Shown piece after piece: positions 1 through 7,165 of a stretch of 21,448 nucleotides of DNA. Made by a program: the position numbers and the translations under genes. The notes beneath the pieces were generated by a model. The model made no database searches and was not told the DNA's origin. It saw only the letters and a program-made list of their open reading frames with translations. Every line of letters begins with the position of its first letter. Position 1 is the first letter of the stretch. This DNA is from an uncultured Eubacteriales bacterium (GTDB lineage: Bacteria; Bacillota; Clostridia; Oscillospirales; CAG-272): the NCBI GenBank assembly GCA_900546635.1, contig URDS01000037.1, positions 1-21,448 of the forward strand, read 5' to 3'.

Positions 1-242
1 CTAACCGAAATCGGTGAGGAAGCCTTTTGCGGCTGTACGCTGCTTAAAACAATCACGCTCCCCGGCAGTGTGACCACGCTCGGCAAGGGTGCGTTTAAGG
101 GCTGCGCCGTACTCGACAATATCACGCTGCCCGAAAGCCTAACCGAAATCGGTGAGGAAGCCTTTTGCGGCTGTACGCTGCTTAAAACAATCAAACTCCC
201 CGGCAGTGTGACCACGCTCGGCAAGGGCGCGTTTTACGGCTG
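1..242 (+). repeat. 138-bp tandem duplication inside the LRR gene
   Basis: Bases 1-105 and 139-243 are almost identical, with an exact match over the first 55 bases and a few changes after that (for example acg to aaa at 56-58/194-196). The unit is 138 bp, or 46 codons, which is exactly two 23-residue repeats, so the frame is kept. The unit may continue upstream of the window. Confidence 0.9.
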
Positions 243-882
243 CACGGCGCTGCGAAGCGTCGAGATCGACGGCGTGCAAGAAATCGGCGCTCAGGCATTT
301 AAAAAATGCACCGCGCTCACGGAACTGACCCTATCGAACGCCGTCCGCTCTATCGACACCGAGGCGTTTGCGGCGTGTGCAAGTCTGAAAGAAGTCGCTT
401 TGCCGGACAGCATTTTGAGCATTTCGAGCGGCGCGTTCAAGGGCTGCGCCGCGCTTGAACGCATTCATCTGCCGCCGCACATCGAAACGATTCGTTTTGA
501 AACCTTTAAAAGCTGCTATGCGCTTGAATATATTGAGATTCCGGACGGCGTGACCAAAATCGACAAAAGCGCCTTTTATGAATGTACCGATCTCAAGGAG
601 ATTGTAATTCCCGAAAGCGTGACGTACATCGGCAAAAGGGCTTTCTCCGGCTGCGCGAGGCTGACCGTTTCGGGCGTCTCCGGTTCTTTTGCCGAAAGCT
701 TCGCGGCGGAAAACGGCCATGCGTTCGAGCCGCTGGAAGCGGCGCCCGAAACAAAAGGCGATTCCGAGCCGCCGGACGGCCGCCGCGAAAATACAATCGT
801 GACCAATATTCTCCTGCCCGCCGCGGCCGGACTGCTGCTCGCCGTATTTCTTATAGTATATAGGAAGAAAAAACAAAAATAA
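1..882 (+). CDS. BspA-type leucine-rich-repeat surface protein, 3' part (5' end outside window)
   Basis: The frame is open from base 1 with no start, so only the last 293 codons are present. The product is a run of about 23-residue repeats of the LRR_5/BspA kind (I-x-x-x-A-F-x-x-C-x-x-L-x-x-I-x-L-P). Such repeats form a solenoid and in Firmicutes are usually on surface or secreted proteins that bind host or matrix ligands. After the last repeat comes an acidic/proline linker, then one hydrophobic segment (about codons 266-285), then a lysine/arginine-rich end. This is a C-terminal membrane anchor with the solenoid outside. No LPxTG motif is visible. The first two repeats here are a near-exact duplicate of the next two. 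Ligand and full length cannot be judged. The family call is secure; an adhesin role is inference. Confidence 0.88.
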   Translation, partial: LTEIGEEAFCGCTLLKTITLPGSVTTLGKGAFKGCAVLDNITLPESLTEIGEEAFCGCTLLKTIKLPGSVTTLGKGAFYGCTALRSVEIDGVQEIGAQAFKKCTALTELTLSNAVRSIDTEAFAACASLKEVALPDSILSISSGAFKGCAALERIHLPPHIETIRFETFKSCYALEYIEIPDGVTKIDKSAFYECTDLKEIVIPESVTYIGKRAFSGCARLTVSGVSGSFAESFAAENGHAFEPLEAAPETKGDSEPPDGRRENTIVTNILLPAAAGLLLAVFLIVYRKKKQK

Positions 883-1016
883 ACCGCTTGCACGCCGATC
901 GGTCAATGAAAACGCGGAAATTATTTTCCGAACGGGCGCGCGAATATGCATCAAAAAGCGCAGGAACGGGCAATATGCCCGCCGCATCGCAAACCCCCGC
1001 GCTCGCAACAGCCGAA

Positions 1017-1050
1017 AATACCGTCGGGAACTTTCGTTCCCGACGGTATT
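1017..1050. terminator. Strong 14-bp hairpin, possible bidirectional terminator
   Basis: The arms 1017-1030 and 1037-1050 pair perfectly over 14 bp with a 6-base loop (ctttcg). It is followed by attgttt on the plus strand, a weak T-tract, and preceded by an A-rich run that would give a T-run on the minus strand. It lies 135 bases past the LRR stop, rather far for that gene's terminator but with no other candidate nearby. Confidence 0.6.
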
Positions 1051-1320
1051 GTTTCGTCTGCGCGCATCTTCCCCACGCGCCCGAAAAGCCGGGCGCCGCC
1101 GCACGTTTCACGCCGCACGCAAAGCGGACAAATGCGCGCGGTCGAAAATTTCCCTCTATACCGGCCTTTTGCAGATTTCGACAGGCATAATACCGTACAA
1201 TCAAGTCCGGCAATCGAAATATTCCGTATACAAGGCGGTCGTGCGCCGCCCCGTACATCTCTTTTTTTGCGCGCAAGCGGCCAAAACGGCGAGAATCCGC
1301 AAAAGATTTGTCCCGAAGCG

Positions 1321-1340
1321 CTCCTCGCGCCTATACGCGC
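1321..1340 (+). repeat. Dispersed repeat, partial copy 1
   Basis: These 20 bases match the complement of 21368-21387 with one mismatch. Only the core is present and the CCAAGG hairpin half seen in the other copies is absent. Confidence 0.5.
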
Positions 1341-1432
1341 GCCGGCGCCTGTAAACTTTCGCGCCCGACGCGCTGAGCAGACGCTTTTTTTCGGGGCTGC
1401 AAAAGATTAAACGAATCTTAAACTTTTTTATG

Positions 1433-1461
1433 TTGCATCTTAAAGGGCAATCCGATACAAT
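1433..1461 (+). promoter_or_regulatory. Sigma-A-type promoter of the glycosyltransferase
   Basis: TTGCAT (1433-1438), 17-bp spacer, TACAAT (1456-1461). The predicted start near 1468 gives a leader of about 25 bases before the ATG at 1493. Confidence 0.75.
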
Positions 1462-1492
1462 ATGAATATAAAAAACAGAAAGGAAGTGCAGG

Positions 1493-2842
1493 ATGCTCGA
1501 TTTGTCCCTCGCGGTCTGCGGCGCGCTTTTGTCGCTGATGGGCTTCCTATACATATATCGCGGCTTATTTGCCGTAATCGGCCTTTTTCGGACAAAAAAA
1601 TTTACCCCGGCCAAAACGTTCCACCGCTATGCCGTCGTGATCGCCGCGCGCAACGAGGAAGCGGTCATCGGCAACCTGCTCTCCAGCATTGAAAAACAAG
1701 ACTACCCGCGCGAGAAAATCACGGTCTTTGTCGTCGCCGACAACTGCACCGACGAAACGGCCGCCAAGGCGCGCGAGCACGGCGCCGTCTGCTATGCGCG
1801 CACCGACAGTTCTCGACGCTCCAAGGGCTACGCGCTCCAATTTCTGTTTGAAGAAATTCGGAAAGACTACGGCATCGACGCTTTTGACGCCTACATCCTG
1901 CTCGACGCGGACAATCTGCTGAAATCCGACTATATCAGCCGAATGAACGACGCTTTTGACGCGGGCGAGCAAATCGTCACCGCCTACCGAAACACAAAAA
2001 ATCTAAACAGCAATTGGATTTCCGCCGGCTACGCGCTGCACTGGCTGCGCACGGCGCGCTTTGAAAACCGCGCGCGGTCACTCTGCAAAATCCCTACGCG
2101 GATCCAGGGCACCGGCGTGCTCTTTGCGAGCGCGCTGATGCAAAACGGCTGGAACTACACATCTCTGACCGAGGACCGGGCGTTTTCCGTGGACGCGGTG
2201 GCGCACGGCGTTCACATCAGCTACCAGCATGAGGCGCAGTTTTACGACGAACAGCCGGTTTCGCTTGCGGTCGCATGGCGGCAGCGTATGCGCTGGTCAA
2301 AAGGACATCTCCAATCCTTTACCGAATGTTGCGGCACGCTTTTCGGACGTATTTTTACCGGAAAAAGCGCGAAGCAAAAATTTGTTTCCTACGACATGCT
2401 CCTGACCAATCTGCCCTGCGCGATCGTCTCCATCCCGCTCAAACTGATCAAGCTGGCCGTCGCCGTGGCCTTGTGCTTTGCGGCCGCGTCGGGCGCCAGC
2501 CGGGAACTGCTCTTCTCGGTTGCCGGCGCGCTGGTTTTCGAGCATATCGCCAATATTCCGCTCGCGGCGCTGCTCTTCTTTACCGAGCGCGACCGGTTGA
2601 CCGCGATTCCGCTCTGCAAAAAGCTCTGGTACTGCCTCATGTTCCCGATGTTCAGCATCATCGGCGATCTTTCGCTCTGCGCCGCCGCGTTCAAAAATGT
2701 CGGCTGGGATCCGATCCCACACCGCGCGGCGCTCAAAATCGAGGAGGTGGAGACCGGAACCGTCTCCGGAGCGCAAAAAGGGTTCCCGGAAAAGCAGCCA
2801 AAGCCCCTGTATTCGGTGAAAAAATATCCCTCTGTAAAATAA
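1493..2842 (+). CDS. Membrane-bound family 2 glycosyltransferase (processive, CESA/NodC-like)
   Basis: This 449-residue protein transfers sugars from nucleotide-sugar donors and is embedded in the inner membrane. A hydrophobic segment at about residues 3-32 is followed by the GT-A core: VVIAARNEE (48-56), ADNCTDET (82-89), the metal-binding DAD (138-140), the acceptor-side TED (226-228) and the QRMRW motif (264-268). QxxRW is typical of processive beta-glycosyltransferases such as cellulose, hyaluronan and poly-N-acetylglucosamine synthases. Several hydrophobic segments follow between about 300 and 400, then a basic tail. The start is fixed by AGGAAG at 1481-1486 and the promoter just upstream. 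It has its own promoter and terminator and no synthase partner genes beside it, so the polymer made (exopolysaccharide, wall glycan or glycolipid) is unknown. Confidence 0.88.
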   Translation: MLDLSLAVCGALLSLMGFLYIYRGLFAVIGLFRTKKFTPAKTFHRYAVVIAARNEEAVIGNLLSSIEKQDYPREKITVFVVADNCTDETAAKAREHGAVCYARTDSSRRSKGYALQFLFEEIRKDYGIDAFDAYILLDADNLLKSDYISRMNDAFDAGEQIVTAYRNTKNLNSNWISAGYALHWLRTARFENRARSLCKIPTRIQGTGVLFASALMQNGWNYTSLTEDRAFSVDAVAHGVHISYQHEAQFYDEQPVSLAVAWRQRMRWSKGHLQSFTECCGTLFGRIFTGKSAKQKFVSYDMLLTNLPCAIVSIPLKLIKLAVAVALCFAAASGASRELLFSVAGALVFEHIANIPLAALLFFTERDRLTAIPLCKKLWYCLMFPMFSIIGDLSLCAAAFKNVGWDPIPHRAALKIEEVETGTVSGAQKGFPEKQPKPLYSVKKYPSVK

Positions 2843-2876
2843 AAACGCCGCGTTTGGGCGTGCCATAAGAAAGTTT

Positions 2877-2914
2877 TTCGGCGCAATTCCATAGGGAATT
2901 GCGCCGAAGCTTTT
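2877..2914 (+). terminator. Rho-independent terminator of the glycosyltransferase gene
   Basis: Perfect 14-bp stem (2877-2890 with 2895-2908), 4-base loop, then gctttt. It lies 35 bases after the stop codon. Confidence 0.85.
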
Positions 2915-3004
2915 CGATAAAGATAGGTTGAGGGATACAAAAAGGATTTGACGCTGATTGCAGGCGGAAAGCATACCGAAAATATCACGGAACGCAATAT
3001 TAAA

Positions 3005-3033
3005 TTGACTTGCCAGCCCTTTTGTGCTATACT
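3005..3033 (+). promoter_or_regulatory. Promoter of defence cassette I
   Basis: TTGACT (3005-3010), 17-bp spacer, TATACT (3028-3033), with a TG one base upstream of the -10 (extended -10). Transcription would begin near 3040, after the ATG at 3024, which is why the regulator is called from 3075. Confidence 0.85.
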
Positions 3034-3074
3034 CTAAACGGATGATTTTATGTAGGCGCAGGAGGGCTGTTTTT

Positions 3075-3284
3075 ATGAAATACAGCTATAACAAACTGTG
3101 GAAGATACTGATTGACCGCAAAATCACGAAAACCGAGATGCGCAAGCAGACCGGCATAACGACGAACATGCTTGCCAAAATGGGAAAAGACGAACCCGTA
3201 ACAATGGACACCCTTGCAAAGATTGCAGCTTATCTTGACTGCGGGCTTGACGATATTGTAGAGATACAGAAAGACGGTGATTAA
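3075..3284 (+). CDS. Small Cro/C1-type helix-turn-helix regulator
   Basis: This 69-residue protein is almost only a DNA-binding domain. It resembles the short YozG-like/HTH_26 group: an N-terminal helix (YNKLWKILIDR), then MRKQTGITTNMLAKMGK as helix-turn-helix, then the typical VTMDTLAKIAAYLDCGLDDIVE. It probably binds its own promoter and controls the two downstream genes, like controller proteins of restriction-modification loci, although these 69-residue proteins also occur in other mobile loci. An in-frame ATG at 3024 exists but lies upstream of the predicted transcription start and gives an Arg/Cys-rich non-domain extension. The ATG at 3075 has AGGAGG at 3060-3065. Its stop abuts the methyltransferase start (TAA-ATG), so the two are translationally coupled. 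Confidence 0.85.
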   Translation: MKYSYNKLWKILIDRKITKTEMRKQTGITTNMLAKMGKDEPVTMDTLAKIAAYLDCGLDDIVEIQKDGD

Positions 3285-4370
3285 ATGGCGGGAAACAGCA
3301 ACTTGAACGACTCTGCCAGAAATAAACAGGACGAGTTTTACACACAGCTTTCTCTGATTGAAAGTGAATTAAAGCATTACAGACGACATTTTACAGGCAA
3401 GGTCGTCTTGTGTAACTGCGATGACCCATACGAAAGCAATTTTTTCAAATATTTTGCTATGAACTTCAATTCTTTAGGTTTGAAAAAGCTCATTACAACC
3501 TGCTATGCAACCTCACCTGTCACAGGAAAAGAATTTGAATACTATGTAGAAGACGACGGGCAACTCTCTTTTCTGCCGCTTGAGAACGCAGCGCCAATAC
3601 AGGAAGAACGGCAGCCCTACCGTGTAGAGATAACAGAAGTCACAGACAAAAACGGCGACGGGCGTGTAGACCTTGCGGACGTGGAATTTTTAATGCGCAA
3701 CCAAAAAAACACAATGACCCTGCTTGACGGGGACGGAGACTTTCGCAGTCCTGAATGCGTAGAGTTATTGAAGCAGGCGGATATTGTTGTTACAAATCCC
3801 CCGTTTTCGCTGTTCCGTGATTATATCGCTTTGCTTGTAAAATATGGAAAACAGTTTTTGATTATTGGAAATCTTAATGCTGTAAAATACAAAGAAATTT
3901 TACCTTTGTTTATGACGGATAAGGTTTGGCTTGGGTGCAACAGCGGACATTATTGGTTCAAGGTTCCCGATAGTTACGAGGAGAAACGCACAGACTTCAA
4001 AATTGATGAAACCGGGCAAAAATGGCGACGCATGGGCAATATATGTTGGTATACAAATCTTGATACAGAAAGGCGCCATGAAGATATAACGCTTTTTAGG
4101 CCTTATTCGCCTGAAAAATACCCCAAATATGATAATTTTGATGCGATAGAAGTGAGCAGGACGGCAGACATACCTTGTGATTATTTTGGCGTGATAGGCG
4201 TACCAATTACATTTATGACGAAGCACAATCCTGAACAGTTTTCTATTGTTGGGGTATTAAATAGCGGAAGCGCAAATGAATATGATTTTGCAAAAGCTAT
4301 TTTGGACGGAAAACAACTATACGCAAGAGTATTGATTCGTAGAAAGCAGGTGAATACAGATGAAAATTAA
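3285..4370 (+). CDS. EcoRI-family adenine-specific DNA methyltransferase
   Basis: This 361-residue protein matches the M.EcoRI-like N6-adenine methylase family. It has KQDEFYTQ near the N-terminus (14-21), a LCNCDDPYESNF cofactor-loop region (42-53), the catalytic NPPF at 171-174 and IIGNLNAVKYKE (193-204) after it. Members protect DNA by methylating adenine in a short target; M.EcoRI acts in GAATTC, but the target here cannot be read from sequence. Residues 121-136 (DKNGDGRVDLADVEFL) look like a dockerin/EF-hand calcium loop placed 35 residues before the catalytic motif. From memory, similar text occurs in other members of this family. The gene follows the regulator with no gap and its last 11 bases overlap the nuclease gene, so all three are co-transcribed and coupled. 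Composition is more AT-rich than the flanking genes, suggesting transfer. Confidence 0.88.
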   Translation: MAGNSNLNDSARNKQDEFYTQLSLIESELKHYRRHFTGKVVLCNCDDPYESNFFKYFAMNFNSLGLKKLITTCYATSPVTGKEFEYYVEDDGQLSFLPLENAAPIQEERQPYRVEITEVTDKNGDGRVDLADVEFLMRNQKNTMTLLDGDGDFRSPECVELLKQADIVVTNPPFSLFRDYIALLVKYGKQFLIIGNLNAVKYKEILPLFMTDKVWLGCNSGHYWFKVPDSYEEKRTDFKIDETGQKWRRMGNICWYTNLDTERRHEDITLFRPYSPEKYPKYDNFDAIEVSRTADIPCDYFGVIGVPITFMTKHNPEQFSIVGVLNSGSANEYDFAKAILDGKQLYARVLIRRKQVNTDEN

Positions 4371-5466
4371 ACTGCATGAAATCCCCGTGCGCGATGTTGT
4401 GGCAGGCTATAAGGACAGCGCCGAAAACGGAGTTACGGGGTACAACGGGCGCTTGAATATTCGCCCTGCTTTTCAGCGTGAATTTATTTACAAGGACAAG
4501 CAGCGTGATGAAGTAATCCATACGGTTATGCGCAACTTTCCTTTGAATGTCATGTACTGGGTAAAGAGCGACAATGGAAGCTATGAAGTGCTTGACGGAC
4601 AGCAGCGTACAATCAGTATTTGCCAATATGCAACAGACGAATTTTCCGTCCATACAGACGGAATGCCTCGCAAATTCGGTAATTTGACCGATACAGAACA
4701 GCAGCAAATTCTTGATTATCCCCTGATGATTTATATTTGCGAGGGTACAGACAAGGAAAAATTGGACTGGTTCAAAATCATCAATATTGCGGGCGAACAG
4801 CTAACGGCGCAGGAATTGCGTAATGCGATTTATACGGGCGAATGGCTGACCGAAGCAAAGAAGTATTTCAGCAAAACCCAATGCCCCGCCTATCAAATCG
4901 CAGGCGACTATCTGAGCGGCAGCGCCATAAGACAGAATTATCTTGAAACGGCGCTCAAATGGATCGCCGCCCGTGACGGTATCGAAATTGAAGATTATAT
5001 GTCAAAGCACCAACATGACACGAATTGCAGCGAATTGTGGTTATATTTTCAGAGTGTCATAAACTGGGTGCAGGTAACGTTTCCGAAATACCGAAAAAAA
5101 TTGATGCAGGGGCTTGACTGGGGTATCTACTACAACAAATACGGCGCAAAGCGTTATGACCCAAAACAGCTTGAAAGCCGTATTGTTGAACTGCTTGACG
5201 ATGAAGATGTATCCAACCAAAAAGGTATTTATGAATACCTTTTTGACGGTTCAGAGCGTCATTTGAGCATTCGCGCCTTTACGCCTAAAATGGCGCGGAC
5301 AGCATACGAACGGCAAAAAGGAATTTGTCCAAAGTGCGGCAAGCGCTTTGACATGGAAGAAATGCAAGCTGACCACATCACACCGTGGAGCAAGGGCGGC
5401 AAAACCATTTTGGAAAACTGCCAAATGCTTTGTGCTGATTGCAACCGGCGCAAACGCGATATTTAA
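4360..5466 (+). CDS. DUF262-HNH endonuclease (GmrSD-like) paired with the methyltransferase
   Basis: This 368-residue protein has two parts. The N-terminal DUF262 (ParB-like fold) carries IRPAFQREFIY (34-44) and DGQQRTISI (79-87); in GmrSD and SspE/BrxU-type proteins this domain uses NTPs and drives nuclease action. The C-terminus is a zinc-ribbon HNH nuclease: CPKC (323-326), DH (338-339), Asn353 and CADC (358-361), with DHITPWSKGG as the metal-binding signature. All key residues are present, so it should be an active DNA nuclease. GmrSD and BrxU cut modified DNA. Here the gene overlaps a methyltransferase gene by 11 bases, so either the methylase protects host DNA from this nuclease, or the nuclease responds to methyl marks on incoming DNA. 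Which of these holds is inference. No EcoRI-like endonuclease gene is present. Confidence 0.88.
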   Translation: MKIKLHEIPVRDVVAGYKDSAENGVTGYNGRLNIRPAFQREFIYKDKQRDEVIHTVMRNFPLNVMYWVKSDNGSYEVLDGQQRTISICQYATDEFSVHTDGMPRKFGNLTDTEQQQILDYPLMIYICEGTDKEKLDWFKIINIAGEQLTAQELRNAIYTGEWLTEAKKYFSKTQCPAYQIAGDYLSGSAIRQNYLETALKWIAARDGIEIEDYMSKHQHDTNCSELWLYFQSVINWVQVTFPKYRKKLMQGLDWGIYYNKYGAKRYDPKQLESRIVELLDDEDVSNQKGIYEYLFDGSERHLSIRAFTPKMARTAYERQKGICPKCGKRFDMEEMQADHITPWSKGGKTILENCQMLCADCNRRKRDI

Positions 5467-5470
5467 TATT

Positions 5471-5508
5471 AAGCCGCTTATCGTTATTACACGATAAGCG
5501 GCTTTTCG
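5471..5508. terminator. Terminator closing cassette I
   Basis: Perfect 14-bp stem (5471-5484 with 5491-5504), loop tattac, then tttcg. It lies 4 bases after the nuclease stop. It may also stop the convergent murI operon, though the T-run on that strand is poor. Confidence 0.8.
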
Positions 5509-5578
5509 CGGCAAGGCGCAATATCAAGCGTCAAAAAGCAATAAAATACAAGTATCCGTTTGGTTTTCCGGCGCTTTT

Positions 5579-6358
5579 TCAATACTGTTCAATATCAACG
5601 CGCGAGGCCGCGACCGTCTCGCCGTCAAGGAACACGCGCGCGATCTCGTCAAAATTGACCGGACTGTCGCTGACATAAAACCGCGACTGTCCGCCCGCTG
5701 CGCGCGGCGAAAGCCGCCGGGCAAGCGCCCGCGCCGCCGCGCTGCCCGAACTTATCAGCGTGACGCCGGGCAGATATGCGGCAATGATCTCCGCGATGAT
5801 CGGGAAATGCGTACAGCCTAAAATCAGCGTGTCCGCGCCACCCGTCAAAATCGGTTCGAGATAGTCCGCCGCGACCAGCTTTGTGACCGCGCAGTCTCTC
5901 TGTATGTATCCGTTTTCGACCAGCGGAACAAACAGCGGACAGGCGGCAGAAAGCACCCGCACGCCGGACGCCGCCGCTTTGAGCTTCTGCTCAAACGCGC
6001 CGCTCGAAATCGTCGCGCCCGTGCCGATGACGCCCACGACGCCGTTTTTCGTCGCGGCGAGCGCCTCGCCGACCGAAGCGTCCACAACGCCGGTTATCGG
6101 GATCGCATATTCGTTTTTAATCTCATCGAGCACGACCGAACTGACGGTGCCGCAGGCGGCAAGAATCGCGTCCACGCCCTTTGAAATCAGAAAATTAACG
6201 TCCTGCCGGGCATAGCGCAGCAAAATCTCGCGGGAGCGGGAACCGTAGGGCACACGGCCCGTATCGCCGAAGTAGATGAAATCCTCATGCGGCAAAAGCG
6301 CGTGCAGCGCCTTGTACGCGGTCAGCCCGCCGAGTCCGCTGTCAAAAATTCCGATCAA
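5579..6358 (-). CDS. murI: Glutamate racemase
   Basis: This 259-residue cytosolic enzyme converts L- to D-glutamate for peptidoglycan. It has the family N-terminus IGIFDSGLGGLT with Asp6, YFGDTGRVPYG (29-39), the first catalytic cysteine Cys69 in AACGTVSS and the second, Cys182, in ILGCTHFP. The usual CNT around the first cysteine is CGT here. The Cys is kept and the variant is probably tolerated. The start is TTG (6358-6356), chosen because the protein begins exactly at the family N-terminus and a GAGG ribosome site lies 7 bases upstream, overlapping the prmC stop. Last gene of the minus-strand operon. Confidence 0.93.
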   Translation of the reverse strand: MIGIFDSGLGGLTAYKALHALLPHEDFIYFGDTGRVPYGSRSREILLRYARQDVNFLISKGVDAILAACGTVSSVVLDEIKNEYAIPITGVVDASVGEALAATKNGVVGVIGTGATISSGAFEQKLKAAASGVRVLSAACPLFVPLVENGYIQRDCAVTKLVAADYLEPILTGGADTLILGCTHFPIIAEIIAAYLPGVTLISSGSAAARALARRLSPRAAGGQSRFYVSDSPVNFDEIARVFLDGETVAASRVDIEQY

Positions 6359-6367
6359 GACAAAACC

Positions 6368-7165
6368 TCACTTTGTAAAAACCGCGGCGCGAAAATTGCC
6401 GCCGTAGTCTGTAATCGCGTCAAGGGAATAGCCGTAGCGCGCTGCGAGCGCTTCCGCGTCCGCTCTTTGGTCAAATCCGAGTTCAAACGCGAAAAAACCG
6501 CCCGGCAAAAGATTTTTCTCAAAATTTTCGAGAATCGCGCGGTAAAAGCAAAGACCGTCCGCGCCGCCGTCAAGCGCCATTCTCGGCTCAAAAGCAAGTT
6601 CGGGCGCGAGCGAGGAGAGCGCGGCCGTGCGGATGTAGGGCGGATTTGCGCAGATACAGTCAAACCGCTCGGAAAAATCGCCGGGTTTTGTAACGTCCAT
6701 CTCCAAAAACGAAAGCGTATGCACGCCGTTGTGCAGCGCGTTTTTTTGCGCGAGCTTCAGCGCGGCCGGACTGAGGTCGGCGGCAATCCCCGAAAGATCG
6801 GGACGCGCGTTCGCGAGCGACACCGCGATGCATCCGCTGCCCGTGCAGAGATCGAGAAAGCGGCCGCCCGCCGGCGCGCGGCGGCGGAGCGCCTCGACCA
6901 AAACCTCCGTATCGGCGCGCGGAATCAGGCAATCGGGCGTGACAAAATATTCTTCCTTATAAAATCCCCATTTGCCGAGGATATATTGCAGCGGCTCGCG
7001 CGCGGCGCGACGCCGCACGGCGTCGCACAGCCCCGGACTCTCAAAATCCGTGTCCGGCCGCGCCGCGTCCGCGCGGCAAAATTCCTTTATCAGGATATGC
7101 GCTTCGCCGGAAAAGTTGTCAATTCCGGCGTCGCGCAGCGTCGCTTTGATTTCGGCAAGCGTCAT
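6368..7165 (-). CDS. prmC: Release factor glutamine methyltransferase (HemK/PrmC)
   Basis: This 265-residue SAM-dependent enzyme methylates the GGQ glutamine of release factors RF1/RF2, speeding peptide release. The N-terminal helical domain contains REPLQYILGKWGF (56-68). It is followed by IPRADTEVLVE (81-91), the SAM-binding LDLCTGSGCIAVS (104-116) and the catalytic NPPY at 174-177. The length is normal, about 270-290 in relatives. Its ATG overlaps the stop of the upstream yqhQ-like gene (ATGA). In many Firmicutes prmC sits between a DUF1385 gene and prfA. Here murI takes the prfA position, so prfA must be elsewhere or the operon has been rearranged. Confidence 0.94.
   Translation of the reverse strand: MTLAEIKATLRDAGIDNFSGEAHILIKEFCRADAARPDTDFESPGLCDAVRRRAAREPLQYILGKWGFYKEEYFVTPDCLIPRADTEVLVEALRRRAPAGGRFLDLCTGSGCIAVSLANARPDLSGIAADLSPAALKLAQKNALHNGVHTLSFLEMDVTKPGDFSERFDCICANPPYIRTAALSSLAPELAFEPRMALDGGADGLCFYRAILENFEKNLLPGGFFAFELGFDQRADAEALAARYGYSLDAITDYGGNFRAAVFTK

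Larger units (their letters stand above)
883..1432. other. Gene-free interval between the LRR gene and the glycosyltransferase
   Basis: Several long stop-free frames exist on both strands, but they are Arg/Pro/Ala-rich, overlap each other, lack convincing ribosome sites and resemble no family, so they look like artefacts of high GC. The interval holds one strong hairpin (1017-1050) and a partial copy of a dispersed repeat (1321-1340). No RNA gene was recognised. Confidence 0.6.

Noticed and set aside
946..1410. Open frame of 154 codons on the plus strand
   Set aside because: Arg/Pro/Ala-rich, no ribosome site, crosses a terminator-like hairpin and resembles no family; typical GC-rich shadow.
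3024..3074. Upstream ATG for the cassette I regulator
   Set aside because: It lies between the -10 box and the predicted transcription start, lacks an SD and adds a non-domain Arg/Cys-rich stretch; AGGAGG supports 3075.
2992..5523. cgcaatat at both ends of cassette I as an attachment-site repeat
   Set aside because: Only 8 bases match, which is expected by chance over the distances searched.
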